DNA from: Pyxidicoccus caerfyrddinensis
GTDB taxonomy: Bacteria > Myxococcota > Myxococcia > Myxococcales > Myxococcaceae
Length of the DNA: 64,000 bases
Assembly: GCF_010894405.1 (NCBI RefSeq)
Contig: NZ_JAAIYA010000008.1
Coordinates: forward strand, 186,001 to 250,000
Direction of reading: 5' to 3'
Shown: one piece after another, positions 1-8,868 of the stretch
How positions within the stretch are numbered: the first letter of the stretch is position 1
Layout of the letters: every line of letters starts with the position of its first letter
Made by a program: the position numbers and the translations under genes
Notes under the pieces: generated by a model
Told to the model about the DNA's origin: nothing
The model's input: the letters and a program-made list of their open reading frames with translations, nothing else
Database searches by the model: none

Positions 1-1
1 C

Positions 2-1102
2 CGGGGCGAAATCCAAAACCAGTTCGATGGATGTCGACTCTGTTGGGCTGTCTCGGAAGCGGGACAACGGCATCCGGCGAACATGGTCGTCCATTCCACC
101 GAGGAGCACGTCGTCGTCCCCGCGTTGGGTTCCATCATCGAGGGATACGTGATGCTCGTATCCAAGAACCATCGCAGCTCGGTCGCCACGCTGAAGGCGC
201 AGCAGGCCACCCAGGTCCAGCGGGAGCTCGACTCCGTGTTGTCGGCGCTGGAGAAACAATCGGGCTCGAGCCGCTGGGTGGTTTTCGAGCATGGCACCAC
301 GCTCGACTGCGGCCTCAAGGCCTGCTGTGTCGACCACCTGCACCTGCACCTGTTGCCGGTGGACATGGATCTCGCGGCGGACCTCGCCACCCGGCTCTCG
401 TGCGAGGCCCGGCACATCGAAGCGCTGCAGGAGCTCCGCCAGGTCCGGGAGTCCGGCGCCGACAACTACATCTACGTTCGCAACCCGGACGGAAAGCACT
501 ACGTCCTCACGCCGCCGGCCTACTCTTCCCAGTTCGTTCGCCAGGTGCTCGCCGAGCGGGCCGGCAAGGGCGACCTCTGGAACTGGCAGCATCACCCGAT
601 GGAGGCTGACTCGCTCAAGACCATCCGGATGTTCCGTGACGCGGGCATCACTCCCCGCGCCATCTATTACGCGCACGCCATCGAGGAGCTGTCCGCCACC
701 GAAGTGAAGGAGAGCATCCAGGCGGCACGCGCCACGCTGTTGCGGCACTCTCCGCGAACCACGCTGCTCTCCATGTATGAATTGCTGGAGAAGTCGCTCA
801 AGGAAATCGATGTCTCGGAAGACCAGCTCAACGCCTACCTCGTCGAGACCGAGAGGAAGTTCATCGAGGCCTCGGATCTGCTCGTGGTGGACCTCTCGCG
901 GCCCGGCTGGCAGTACGTGGGCTCACTGATGGAGATCGTCTACGCCACCGAGGTGGGAATCCCGGTGATCGCCGTCGTGGGAAGCTCCTCCATCCAGGGC
1001 CGCCGCTGGCTCAAGGCGCATGTGACGCGCTTCGCGAAGACGCTCGACGAGGCCGCCGAGCTGGTCCCCCTCCTCCTCCCGCGGCACACTCCGCCCCGGT
1101 AG
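2..1102 (+). CDS. HIT-domain / nucleoside deoxyribosyltransferase-like fusion protein (5' partial)
   Basis: The frame is open to the left edge, so the true start lies outside the window; the first in-frame ATG is at 83. Upstream of that ATG the frame still encodes a CRLC motif, the CxxC pair typical of the N-terminus of zinc-binding HIT proteins, so I treat the gene as cut by the window and not as starting at 83. The HIT signature is HLHLHLLPV (bases about 337-363). The C-terminal third (ASDLLVVDLSRPGWQYVG, then GIPVIAVVG) resembles the nucleoside 2-deoxyribosyltransferase/DNPH1 fold, with an AIYYAHAIEE segment at its start. HIT proteins hydrolyse nucleotide-phosphate or AMP linkages and the second family cleaves N-glycosidic bonds, so a nucleotide-processing role is inferred. 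The substrate is unknown. gpsA follows 27 bases later on the same strand. Confidence 0.7.
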   Translation, partial: RGEIQNQFDGCRLCWAVSEAGQRHPANMVVHSTEEHVVVPALGSIIEGYVMLVSKNHRSSVATLKAQQATQVQRELDSVLSALEKQSGSSRWVVFEHGTTLDCGLKACCVDHLHLHLLPVDMDLAADLATRLSCEARHIEALQELRQVRESGADNYIYVRNPDGKHYVLTPPAYSSQFVRQVLAERAGKGDLWNWQHHPMEADSLKTIRMFRDAGITPRAIYYAHAIEELSATEVKESIQAARATLLRHSPRTTLLSMYELLEKSLKEIDVSEDQLNAYLVETERKFIEASDLLVVDLSRPGWQYVGSLMEIVYATEVGIPVIAVVGSSSIQGRRWLKAHVTRFAKTLDEAAELVPLLLPRHTPPR

Positions 1103-1129
1103 AGGCTCACGGTCCGAGGACGACAGCCC

Positions 1130-2131
1130 ATGCGTGTATGTGTTCTCGGCTCCGGCCCTTTCGGTACCGCCCTGGCCAACGTGCTCGCGGTGCATTGCGA
1201 GCAGGTCGCGCTCTGGGGGCGGAGCGAGCCGGTGGCGGCCAGCGTCAACCAGCGCCATGAGAACAGCATCCACCTGGCGGGCATCCCGCTGTCGCCGAGA
1301 ATCCGCGCCACGCTCTCGCTCGGGGAGGCGTTGGAGGGGGCGGGACTCGTGGTTTCGGCGGTCCCCTCCCACGCCACGCGGGAGGTGATTCGCGCGGCGC
1401 TGCCTCACCTGCCCCACGGCGTTCCCCTCCTCACCGTCTCCAAGGCGCTCGAGAATGGGACGCTGTTCACGATGACGCAGCTCCTGGAGGACTGCCTCCC
1501 CCGTTCCTTCCACCCGTCCATCGCCATCCTCTCCGGGCCCTCCTTCGCGCAGGAGCTGGCCCGAGGGCTGCCCACCACGGTGACCCTCGCCGCTCGGGAC
1601 ACGTCGGTGGCGCTCGCCTGCCAGAAGCTGCTGCAGACCGGGACACTCCGCACCTACACGACCACGGATGTCATGGGCGTGCAGCTCGGGGGCGCCTTGA
1701 AGAACGTCATCGCCATCGCGGTGGGAATGCTCGAGGGGCTGGGCTTCGGGTTCAACACACGCGCGGCCATCATCACCCGCGGGTTGGCGGAGATCGCCCG
1801 GCTGGCCGTGCACCTGGGCGCGGACCCACGCACCCTGAACGGACTCTCCGGCATGGGAGACCTGGTGCTCACCTGTACGGGCGAGTTGTCCCGGAGCTGG
1901 CAGGTGGGCTTCGAGCTGGCCAGGGACCGCGCCCTGGAGGAGATCCTCCGTTCCATCAAGAAGCCCACCATCGAAGGCGTGAAGACGGCCCGGAGCGCCC
2001 AGGAGCTCTCACTGCGGACCGGCGTGGAGCTCCCCATCTGTCACCAGGTCTATCTCGCCACCCATCACGGCAAGAGCGCGCGGGTGGCGATGACAGAGGT
2101 CATCCACCAGCAGCTCCTGGAGCATCCCTGA
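1130..2131 (+). CDS. gpsA: NAD(P)-dependent glycerol-3-phosphate dehydrogenase
   Basis: Interconverts dihydroxyacetone phosphate and sn-glycerol 3-phosphate in the cytoplasm, feeding phospholipid synthesis. The 333-residue length is normal for GpsA. The N-terminal Rossmann motif is GSGPFGTALA (residues 7-16). Family motifs SGPSFAQEL and LGGALKNVIAIA (with the catalytic Lys) follow, then the C-terminal substrate-binding segment with LNGLSGMGDLVLTCTG. The ATG at 1130 follows a GAGGA Shine-Dalgarno at good spacing. It probably shares a transcript with the HIT fusion gene 27 bases upstream. Many genomes carry gpsA near lipid or ribosomal genes; this context is different, so it may be a second copy serving a specialised glycerol-phosphate need. 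That last point is inference. Confidence 0.92.
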   Translation: MRVCVLGSGPFGTALANVLAVHCEQVALWGRSEPVAASVNQRHENSIHLAGIPLSPRIRATLSLGEALEGAGLVVSAVPSHATREVIRAALPHLPHGVPLLTVSKALENGTLFTMTQLLEDCLPRSFHPSIAILSGPSFAQELARGLPTTVTLAARDTSVALACQKLLQTGTLRTYTTTDVMGVQLGGALKNVIAIAVGMLEGLGFGFNTRAAIITRGLAEIARLAVHLGADPRTLNGLSGMGDLVLTCTGELSRSWQVGFELARDRALEEILRSIKKPTIEGVKTARSAQELSLRTGVELPICHQVYLATHHGKSARVAMTEVIHQQLLEHP

Positions 2132-2269
2132 TTCACGAAGAGGACTCGAGTCCTCGGAGGAGCGGGTCGTAGACGCGTCGCCGCCGTAGGTCCACCCACC
2201 TTCGCTCCCTGGGCCGTGAACCCCAGCTTGCCGCCTACGAAGGCCAATATCCGAAGACGCAACCACCTC

Positions 2270-2467
2270 ATGCGGGTCCTCTCCCACGGGCGCACGGGCG
2301 ATGACCCTCAGGGTCGCCGGGTCCACGATGGCCAGTGTGTGGCGGGTCTTCGAGACGATCCGCAGTGAGCGCCGCGGTGTGGGCTCCGCCGCACCGCCGG
2401 GCGCGGCGAGCAGAGAAGCTCCCAGCGCGATCCCGACACCGAGGAGTTCAATCCATCTGGAGCGCAT
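2270..2467 (-). pseudogene. Truncated YncE/YVTN-type beta-propeller protein (N-terminal remnant)
   Basis: The minus-strand frame starts MRSRWIELLGVGIALG, an evident signal peptide ending in AAPGGAAEP. It then reads RIVSKTRHTLAIVDPATLRV followed by IARAPVGEDPHEVV, the first blade of a YVTN/YncE-type beta-propeller in which a protein name or value is compared with a stored state. After about 65 codons the propeller similarity stops and the frame becomes nonsense-like before ending at 2009 inside gpsA. A complete protein of this class needs some 300 or more residues, so only the export signal and first blade remain. Bases 2132-2269 contain no recognisable continuation. Confidence 0.55.
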
Positions 2468-2515
2468 GCCATGGCTCCGTTCCCTTGAGGTCCCTGCCCT
2501 CAGCATCGTCGCGCC

Positions 2516-3766
2516 TCAGAGAGCGGATGACGCCTGAGCAGGCCGAGACTGTGGGGCGCGTGCACCCGGAACCAGGCGGACCAGAAAGGCCGCCAGGGCC
2601 GAGGTGGTCGCCAGCAGCGTCACCGCCACCCATCCCCACCGGGCCAACACGAGACTGCCACTCGCCGCGCCGATGGACATGCCGATGAACATGCAGACGA
2701 ACAGCACCGCGTTGAGCCGGCTGCGTGCCGCGGGGTCGATGCCGAAGACGAGGGTCTGATGGGCCACGAGCGTCATCTGGGCACCGAGGTCGAAGCCAAT
2801 CGCGCCGGCGGCAATCAGCCACAGCCGGTGGCTCGGCTCGAGCCACGGCGACGCGAGCATCGTGGCGAACGAGAGGGCGGTCAGTCCGGCGCCCAGGCGC
2901 GTGACCACTTCGGGGCCGAAGCGATCCGCGATCCGGCCCGCCACCGGCGCGCCCAGGGCCCCAGCCGCGCCGGCCAGGCCGAAGGCACCCGCGGCCGCGC
3001 TCCCCAGGTGAAACGGTGCGCCATGCAGCATCACCGCGAGGGTGGACCAGAAGGCGCTGAAGCCGACCGAGATCAGCCCCTGCGCCAGCGCCGCCCGGCG
3101 CAGGGCGCCGTGCCTGTTCCACAGGCTGGCGAGTGAGCCCAGCAGGGCGCCGTAAGAGAGCGTGTTGGTGGGACGGAAGGTGGGCAGCCCGCGCCAGGCC
3201 GCCACGCCAATCAGGGCCACGCTGGCGGCGGCGACCATGTACATGGCGCGCCAGCCGAAGTGCTCGGCCACCACACCGCTGATGACGCGGGACAGGAGGA
3301 TGCCGAGCAGCAGGCCGGTCATCACCGTGCCGACCACCTTGCCGCGCTCGCGCTCGGGGGCCAGGGTCGCGGCGGCCGGCACGATGTCCTGCGCCAGGGT
3401 CGCCGTCAGGCCGACGGCGAAGCTCACCACCTGAAGCAGGCCGATGTCCGGCGCGATGCCACCCAGCAGCAGCGCCACGCTCAGCAGTGCGGCCTTGATG
3501 AGGATGATGCGGCGCCGGTCGAAGCGGTCGCCGAGGGGCGTCAGCAGCAGGATGCCCAGCGCGTAGCCCAACTGGGTGAGCGTGGGCACCAGGCCCACCG
3601 CGGTGTCGGAGGCGCCGATGGAGGACCCCATCACCCCTAGCATCGGCTGGCTGTAATAGATCGATGCCACCGACAGCCCGGCGCCCGAGGCCAGCAGCAG
3701 GCGCAGGCCGCTCGACATGGGCTCACTGTTTCCGGCGGTTCCATGTACGGGACGAATGAAGGACAT
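2516..3766 (-). CDS. MFS transporter (12-TM drug/metabolite efflux type)
   Basis: A major facilitator with the standard pattern of about 12 hydrophobic segments. The loop 2-3 motif is GDRFDRRRI, preceded by ALGILLLTPL, and a second-half counterpart (APVAGRIADRFG) is present. It probably exports a small molecule by proton antiport; the substrate cannot be read from sequence. I chose the ATG at 3766 (MSFIRPVHG) because GGGGTGAG lies just upstream; an earlier ATG at 3799 and a later one at 3718 are possible. The gene is divergent from a LysR regulator starting at 3889, and the 120-base gap holds a LysR-type palindrome, so regulation by that neighbour is likely. Confidence 0.85.
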   Translation of the reverse strand: MSFIRPVHGTAGNSEPMSSGLRLLLASGAGLSVASIYYSQPMLGVMGSSIGASDTAVGLVPTLTQLGYALGILLLTPLGDRFDRRRIILIKAALLSVALLLGGIAPDIGLLQVVSFAVGLTATLAQDIVPAAATLAPERERGKVVGTVMTGLLLGILLSRVISGVVAEHFGWRAMYMVAAASVALIGVAAWRGLPTFRPTNTLSYGALLGSLASLWNRHGALRRAALAQGLISVGFSAFWSTLAVMLHGAPFHLGSAAAGAFGLAGAAGALGAPVAGRIADRFGPEVVTRLGAGLTALSFATMLASPWLEPSHRLWLIAAGAIGFDLGAQMTLVAHQTLVFGIDPAARSRLNAVLFVCMFIGMSIGAASGSLVLARWGWVAVTLLATTSALAAFLVRLVPGARAPQSRPAQASSAL

Positions 3767-3850
3767 GTTGCTCACCCCTGGTGTTGCGAGTCGAGGCAAG
3801 CGTGTGTCAGAGAGGAAGGGGACGGTAGTAGCGTGCTCCGCACAGCGGTT

Positions 3851-3865
3851 ATACGCCCCACGTAT
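3851..3865. promoter_or_regulatory. Candidate LysR-family binding box (T-N11-A palindrome)
   Basis: ATACG-cccca-CGTAT is a perfect 5-5-5 inverted repeat with T at 3852 and A at 3864, exactly the T-N11-A spacing of LysR boxes. It lies in the divergent promoter region between the MFS and LysR genes, about 25 bases before the LysR start, where such regulators usually bind for autoregulation. Confidence 0.5.
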
Positions 3866-3888
3866 GAAGCAGCTTGAAGCAAGCCCTC

Positions 3889-4878
3889 ATGCCCCGCCCT
3901 TCAAAGCCGGCTCGGCCGCGCGCTTCCCAGAAGCGGAGTCCCCCACCCACCGCGCCAGCCACGGCGGACCGGCTCGAGCTGATGCAGACCTTCATCCGCA
4001 TCGTCGACGCCGGGAGCCTGTCCTCCGCCGCCGCGCAGCTGGGCACCACGCAGCCGACGGTGAGCCGTCGGCTCCAGGCGCTGGAGCGCTCACTGGGGCT
4101 GCGGCTGCTTCAGCGCTCCACCCATGCGATGAAGCTCACCGAAGACGGCGAGCGCTGCTACGAGCGGGCGAAGGAGCTGCTGTCCAACTGGGAGATGCTC
4201 GAAGCCGAGCTGCGTGGCGCGAGCGACGAACCCGAGGGCACGCTGCGCGTCGTGGTGCCCCATGCCTTCGGCCAACAGTTGCTGGTGGAGCCGCTGACGG
4301 AATACCTGACTCGCCACGCGCGGGTATCCGTCGAATGGCTGCTGCACGACCGGGCGGTGGACTTCATCGCGGACGGTATCGATTGCGCGATCCACGTCGG
4401 CGAGGTGCATGACCCCAGCGTGGTGGCGATCCGCGTGGCCGAGGTGCCGCGCATCGTCGTGGCCGCGCCGTCGGTGCTGGCGGGCGTCCCCGTGCCGACC
4501 CATCCCGACGAGCTCGCAAGGCTGCCCTGGCTGTCACTGCGCACGTTCTATCGCAACGAGCTATCGCTGACCCACGTGGCCACCGGCGAGGTCCGGCCCA
4601 TCGTCTTCCATCCGCGCGTGAGCACGGACAGCCTCTACGCCATTCGCAGCGCCGCGGTGAAGGGCCTCGGCGTCTGCGTGGCCTCGGCCTGGGTGCTCCA
4701 TGAGGACCTCATGCATGGCCGGCTCCTGCACCTGGTGCCACGCTGGCGGGCCGCGCCCCTGCCAATGTATCTGCTCTATCCGTATGCTCGGTTCCATCCG
4801 GCGAGGCTGCGCAGGTTCGTGGAGCTGATGAAGGAGAAGATCCCGGCGGCCCTGGCGGTGGCAACGCGCGCCAGATGA
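3889..4878 (+). CDS. LysR-family transcriptional regulator
   Basis: The N-terminal winged helix-turn-helix is clear: TFIRIVDAGSLSSAAAQLG, then TQPTVSRRLQALERSLG and LLQRSTHAMKLTEDGE. An inducer-binding domain of two periplasmic-binding-like lobes follows (GTLRVVVPHAFGQQLL to the C-terminus). A Pro/Arg-rich leader of about 28 residues precedes the HTH and is unusual. The ATG at 3889 is the only ATG close to the domain; a TTG at 3874 would add five residues. It most likely controls the divergent MFS transporter through the palindrome at 3851-3865. Type is CrgA/AaeR-like judging by the C-terminus; the ligand is unknown. Confidence 0.88.
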   Translation: MPRPSKPARPRASQKRSPPPTAPATADRLELMQTFIRIVDAGSLSSAAAQLGTTQPTVSRRLQALERSLGLRLLQRSTHAMKLTEDGERCYERAKELLSNWEMLEAELRGASDEPEGTLRVVVPHAFGQQLLVEPLTEYLTRHARVSVEWLLHDRAVDFIADGIDCAIHVGEVHDPSVVAIRVAEVPRIVVAAPSVLAGVPVPTHPDELARLPWLSLRTFYRNELSLTHVATGEVRPIVFHPRVSTDSLYAIRSAAVKGLGVCVASAWVLHEDLMHGRLLHLVPRWRAAPLPMYLLYPYARFHPARLRRFVELMKEKIPAALAVATRAR

Positions 4879-4903
4879 GCCTCCGGACGGGAGAAGGACA
4901 CCG

Positions 4904-7384
4904 ATGCGCAAGGCACTGTGGGGGATGGCGGCGTTCGCGGTACTCGTCCTCGCGGTGGGAATCGTCGTGCACGGAGGCGCGCGCGAGGGCGCCACGCCGG
5001 GCGCGCGGACGGCCAGCACCGCCTCCGGGCGCGCGACGCCCGTTCCCGTTCCGGTCGCCACGCCCCGCCCCGGTGGCACCCTGCGCATCCGCGGCATCGT
5101 GCGCGATGACCGGGGTCCCGTGGCCGGCGCGCGCGTCTCCGCTACGCGCCCCGAGCCGGGACAGACCCTCTCCTCGCTGCCGTGTCCCCCCGAGGCCGTC
5201 GCGCGAGGACAGGACCCCGACCGCGCGGCCCCGGGCCTGCCCGACTGCATTGAGCAGGCCGCCGAGCTGGTGGTGGACCTCGTCCAGGCACGCGAGGGCG
5301 AGGCCCCGCTCTACGCGGAGGCCACCACCGCCACGGACGGCACCTTCGTCCTCGACGGCCTGCCTCCGGGCGCCTTCGCCCTCTGGGCCGCGTCCGAGCA
5401 CGGCGCGCTGCTGCGCACCGGCATCTCCGCCGAAGCGGAGGGCGTCGAGCTGTGGCTCGCCAGGGGCACCATCCTGGAGGGCACCATCACCGGCGAGGAC
5501 GGGAAGACGCCCGTGCCCGACGCGCGGGTGACGGTGCTGCACACGCGGCACACGCGCTTCTTCGACGCGCGCACGGGCCCGGATGGCCGCTTCCGCATCG
5601 GCCCGCTCCCGCCGCTGGAGAGAGGCTACGCCGCCCTCGTCACCGCGGAGGGCTGGCTGCCGGGCTTCTTCTCGAACGAGCTGCTGCCGGCCCTCGAAGG
5701 AAGGCTGTGGCTCTCGCGGCCGAGGCACCTCACCGGCCGGGTCCTCACGCCGGAGGGCACGCCCGCGCCCGGGGCCGAGGTGCGCGTCACGCCCATGGAG
5801 GAAGGGCTCGGCGGCTGGACTCAGGTGGCCACGACGGACGCGGAGGGACGCTTCGCCTTCACGTCGCTGCCTCCGGGCTCGCACACCGTGGGGGCCTCTC
5901 GCGACGGACGGCATGCCCTGGTGCCACTGAAGCTGGCCGCCCCTCCGACACCCGCGCTGGAGCTCAGGCTGGGCGAGGCCCTGTTCGCACGAGGCACGGT
6001 GCGCGACGACACCCAGCGCCCCATCGCGGGCGCGCGCGTCTCGCTCCATCCCGAGGGACGGTACGAGCGCTACTGGCATGGCGTCACCGGCATGGATGGC
6101 CGCTATGAGTTGGGCCCTCTCGCGCCCGGGGACTACTCCTTCACGCTCACGGCCCCGCGGCATGTCGACCTGGACGGAGAGGAGCGCCCCGTGGGCGCGG
6201 GCGAGGTGGACTTCACGCTCGAGCGCGCCACCTCCGTGGAGGGCCGCCTCGTGGACGACACCGGGAAGCCCGTCCCGGGCATCGAACTCGCGCTGAGGGG
6301 GCCCGGCGAAGGGGACGAGGAAGACTTCGACCCCCTGTTCGAGCGCACCACGTCGGACGTGGAGGGCCGCTTCGTGCTGGACGCGCCCACGCCTGGCAAG
6401 GCTCGCATCGACATCGACGACGACTCGTTCGTGCCGGAGAAACATCCCGTGCGGCTCCCCTCGCGAGAGGTCCAGGTCGTGCTGCACCGAGGCACCTCGG
6501 TGTCTGGCACCGTCGTGGATGCCCGGGGCAGCCCGGTCTCCGGCACGTGGGTGACGCTGTGGAAAGCGGGCGCTTCCGGCGAGAGCCCGCGTGGCCAGGG
6601 CGTGGATGAGCAGGGCCGCTTCGCGCTCCGGGGCGTGCCTCCGGGCCGCTACGTGGTGGAGGCCGTGCTCCGCGCGGAGGGCCTGGAGCGCACGGCTTCC
6701 CATACCCTGGAGCCGAGGGACGGCGAGCAGGCGGAGGTGACGCTGCGCTTCGAGGACGGGCGGACCCTCTCCGGCCTCGTCGTGGACGGCGCGGGCCAGC
6801 CCGTGGCCGACGCCATCGTCCATACCCGCCTCCCCAGCGAGCCTCCGTGGCGCAGCGACGTCGTCACCTGTGGAGTGGGCGGTCCCGAGGGCGTGCACAC
6901 GGACGCGGAGGGACGCTTCACCCTCCGCCATCTCGTGGCCGCGGAGTACGGCCTCTCCGCGAGGAAGGAGGGCTACACCTTCCATCCCAGGCGCTCCCAG
7001 GGAGGACGCCCGGACGGGTATGACGTGCGCGTAGGCACGGACGCGGCGGACGTCAGGCTGAGGCTGGAGCGGCAGGGGCGCATCTCGGGACGCCTCGTGG
7101 ACCCGGACGGCGCCCCGATTCCCCGCTTCCAGGTGGATGACGACACGGTGAAGGCCCCGGACGGAGCCTTCTCGCGTTCGTTCCCGGAGTCGGGCGTCCA
7201 GGCTCTCGAGCTGTCCGCGGAGGGCTTCCAGACCCAGGTGCACCGGCTGACGGTGCAGGCTGGCGTCGACGTGGACCTGGGCACGCTGCGGCTGGAGCGC
7301 GAGGCGCCGGGCGGCCCCTCCGACAGGGCAAGGCTTCGCACGAGACACCCGGTGTTTCGTCCGTCCAACGTGAATCCGGACTGA
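4904..7384 (+). CDS. Membrane-anchored carboxypeptidase-regulatory-like repeat protein
   Basis: 826 residues. The N-terminus has one hydrophobic segment (residues 7-24) that acts as a signal anchor, with no lipobox Cys. The rest is about eight tandem carboxypeptidase regulatory-like (Ig-like beta-sandwich) repeats of roughly 90-100 residues. Each runs from a G-x-V-x-D...P-V-x-G-A-x-V strand to a D-x-x-G-R-F-x-L...L-P-P-G-x-Y turn, for example DAEGRFAFTSLPPGSHTV. The eighth repeat is degenerate. Such proteins are extracytoplasmic and often structural or adhesive; no catalytic motif is visible. GGAGAAGG sits 7 bases before the ATG. It starts 25 bases after the LysR gene on the same strand but is probably functionally separate. 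Confidence 0.8.
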   Translation: MRKALWGMAAFAVLVLAVGIVVHGGAREGATPGARTASTASGRATPVPVPVATPRPGGTLRIRGIVRDDRGPVAGARVSATRPEPGQTLSSLPCPPEAVARGQDPDRAAPGLPDCIEQAAELVVDLVQAREGEAPLYAEATTATDGTFVLDGLPPGAFALWAASEHGALLRTGISAEAEGVELWLARGTILEGTITGEDGKTPVPDARVTVLHTRHTRFFDARTGPDGRFRIGPLPPLERGYAALVTAEGWLPGFFSNELLPALEGRLWLSRPRHLTGRVLTPEGTPAPGAEVRVTPMEEGLGGWTQVATTDAEGRFAFTSLPPGSHTVGASRDGRHALVPLKLAAPPTPALELRLGEALFARGTVRDDTQRPIAGARVSLHPEGRYERYWHGVTGMDGRYELGPLAPGDYSFTLTAPRHVDLDGEERPVGAGEVDFTLERATSVEGRLVDDTGKPVPGIELALRGPGEGDEEDFDPLFERTTSDVEGRFVLDAPTPGKARIDIDDDSFVPEKHPVRLPSREVQVVLHRGTSVSGTVVDARGSPVSGTWVTLWKAGASGESPRGQGVDEQGRFALRGVPPGRYVVEAVLRAEGLERTASHTLEPRDGEQAEVTLRFEDGRTLSGLVVDGAGQPVADAIVHTRLPSEPPWRSDVVTCGVGGPEGVHTDAEGRFTLRHLVAAEYGLSARKEGYTFHPRRSQGGRPDGYDVRVGTDAADVRLRLERQGRISGRLVDPDGAPIPRFQVDDDTVKAPDGAFSRSFPESGVQALELSAEGFQTQVHRLTVQAGVDVDLGTLRLEREAPGGPSDRARLRTRHPVFRPSNVNPD

Positions 7385-7409
7385 GAGCGCATCCGGCTGG
7401 ACCTGGCCG

Positions 7410-7433
7410 GGCTGGTAACACCAGTTACCAGCC
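7410..7433 (+). terminator. Stem-loop after the repeat protein gene
   Basis: A perfect 10-bp stem (GGCTGGTAAC / GTTACCAGCC) with a 4-base ACCA loop begins 25 bases after the stop codon. There is no T-tract, so termination strength is uncertain. Confidence 0.55.
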
Positions 7434-7584
7434 GGTAGGTGGAGTTACCAGGCGCCCGGCTGGGAGTCCTCCCAAGGGCCCGTGGAACCCCCTGAAGTCA
7501 CGGGAGAGGCCCGACGCGGTTCGGCCGGCACGGGAGATGCTCTGGTGTCGGAGCGTCGGCTACCTCCAACCCCCGAGGCTCCCC

Positions 7585-8568
7585 ATGAAGCTCCGCTCGA
7601 AGCCGTCCATCTCCCCTCCCCGGTCCTCCCCCTCCACGCCGTCCGCCTCACGGCCCCAGAGCCCTGTCTCGGCCGCGAAGCCGGACACGGCCAGCGCCCC
7701 GAAGCCCAAGGCCCCGCGGCCGTCGCCCGGCGAGCTCCAGGCGGGCAAGAACCAGCTCAAGCCGGCGGACCATGGCGTGGTGCACCCGGACCTGCCGGGC
7801 ATCCGGACGCGCCGTGACAGCGGCCAGTCGGGCGCGGACTTCGCGGACTTCACGTCGGACGTGCGCAACTCCACGCACAAGCTGATGAGCAAGCCCGAGG
7901 GCCACCGGCTGATGACGGAGCTCAACGGCCGCACGCAGGCGGTGAACCCGGGCGTGTCGGGCACGCCGTACAAGCCGGTGACGGTGGCCGACATCTCCTC
8001 GGGCCGCAACGACGCGCTCATGCCGATGTCCCACGCGCCCCGCCACGATGGCACCTATGCCTCGCTGCGCCCGGCGTACCGCCAAGACGGCCAGCCCGGC
8101 GCGGGCCGGCCCAGCAACATCAAGTACAACGAGCTGGATGCGGGGCCGCGCTTCAACAGCCTGGGCCATGAGTCCGTCCACGCCTGGCGTGCTTCCAACG
8201 GCCTCCAGGTGAGCCCCCTGGCGGTCAGCAAGCACGACAACGCGGACGTGTTCCAGCGCTTCCCGTCGCACTCGGCGGACATGAAGAACACGCTCGAGAC
8301 GCGCCTGCGGCTGACGGAGGAGTTCGAGACGGTGGGGCTGCGCCCCACGCCGCACACGCCCGCGGGCTGGGCGCCCAGCGAGAACAAGCTTCGCGCGGAG
8401 CATGGGCTGCCGCAGCGCCAGGACTACTCGGGCATGCGCCCCACCGGGAACCAGAACGACGTCAACCTGGGCAACTACGACGCGGGCTCGGACAACCGCA
8501 ACTTCTTCCAGAAGCTGCGCGGCGAGCCCACGCCGCTGGGCCGCATCCTGGGCGACCTGGAGAAGTGA
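7585..8568 (+). CDS. M91 (XopG/HopH/NleD-like) zinc metalloprotease, effector-like
   Basis: The central region carries the zinc motif HESVH (residues 195-199), preceded by FNSLG and followed by AWRASNG. This is the arrangement of the M91/XopG-HopH family, known as type III-secreted effectors of plant and animal pathogens. An upstream block (LMTELNGRTQAVNPGVSG) also matches that family's conserved region. The first 60 residues are Ser/Pro/Ala-rich and low-complexity, as in secreted effectors, and there is no Sec signal peptide. The ATG at 7585 has GAGG six bases upstream. In a predatory myxobacterium it may be injected into or released onto prey; that is inference. A strong hairpin follows the gene. 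Confidence 0.65.
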   Translation: MKLRSKPSISPPRSSPSTPSASRPQSPVSAAKPDTASAPKPKAPRPSPGELQAGKNQLKPADHGVVHPDLPGIRTRRDSGQSGADFADFTSDVRNSTHKLMSKPEGHRLMTELNGRTQAVNPGVSGTPYKPVTVADISSGRNDALMPMSHAPRHDGTYASLRPAYRQDGQPGAGRPSNIKYNELDAGPRFNSLGHESVHAWRASNGLQVSPLAVSKHDNADVFQRFPSHSADMKNTLETRLRLTEEFETVGLRPTPHTPAGWAPSENKLRAEHGLPQRQDYSGMRPTGNQNDVNLGNYDAGSDNRNFFQKLRGEPTPLGRILGDLEK

Positions 8569-8619
8569 GCCCCTCGGGCTCGCGAGCGCCGAGCTGTACT
8601 GACGTGGAAGCAGTGCCGG

Positions 8620-8654
8620 GGCCGTCGCTTCGCCAGACATGCGAAGCGACGGCC
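8620..8654 (+). terminator. Strong stem-loop after the M91 protease gene
   Basis: A perfect 14-bp stem (GGCCGTCGCTTCGC / GCGAAGCGACGGCC) with a 7-base loop lies 51 bases after the stop codon. No long T-run follows. Confidence 0.65.
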
Positions 8655-8868
8655 TCGCCAGAGGGGCCAGCGCGGGTGGCAAAGGATTCCTCGGGCCCTG
8701 CCGCGCCCGCTCCGGTGCTTCAGGAAGCACTGGGGCGGAGGACCGGGCACAAAACGGGATTTCGTGATTATAAGGCGACTCGCCAACTCTCGACGAGAGC
8801 CATCACGAGCGCCCACGGCGTCTTCTCCAGGCGCGCTTGAAAACATGTTTCCAGCCCAGGGGAGCCGC

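Noticed and set aside
4709..7348. An 879-codon open frame on the minus strand opposite the carboxypeptidase-repeat gene
   Set aside because: Composition is Arg/His/Ala-rich nonsense typical of antisense frames in high-GC coding DNA; the plus-strand gene has clear repeats and a ribosome site.
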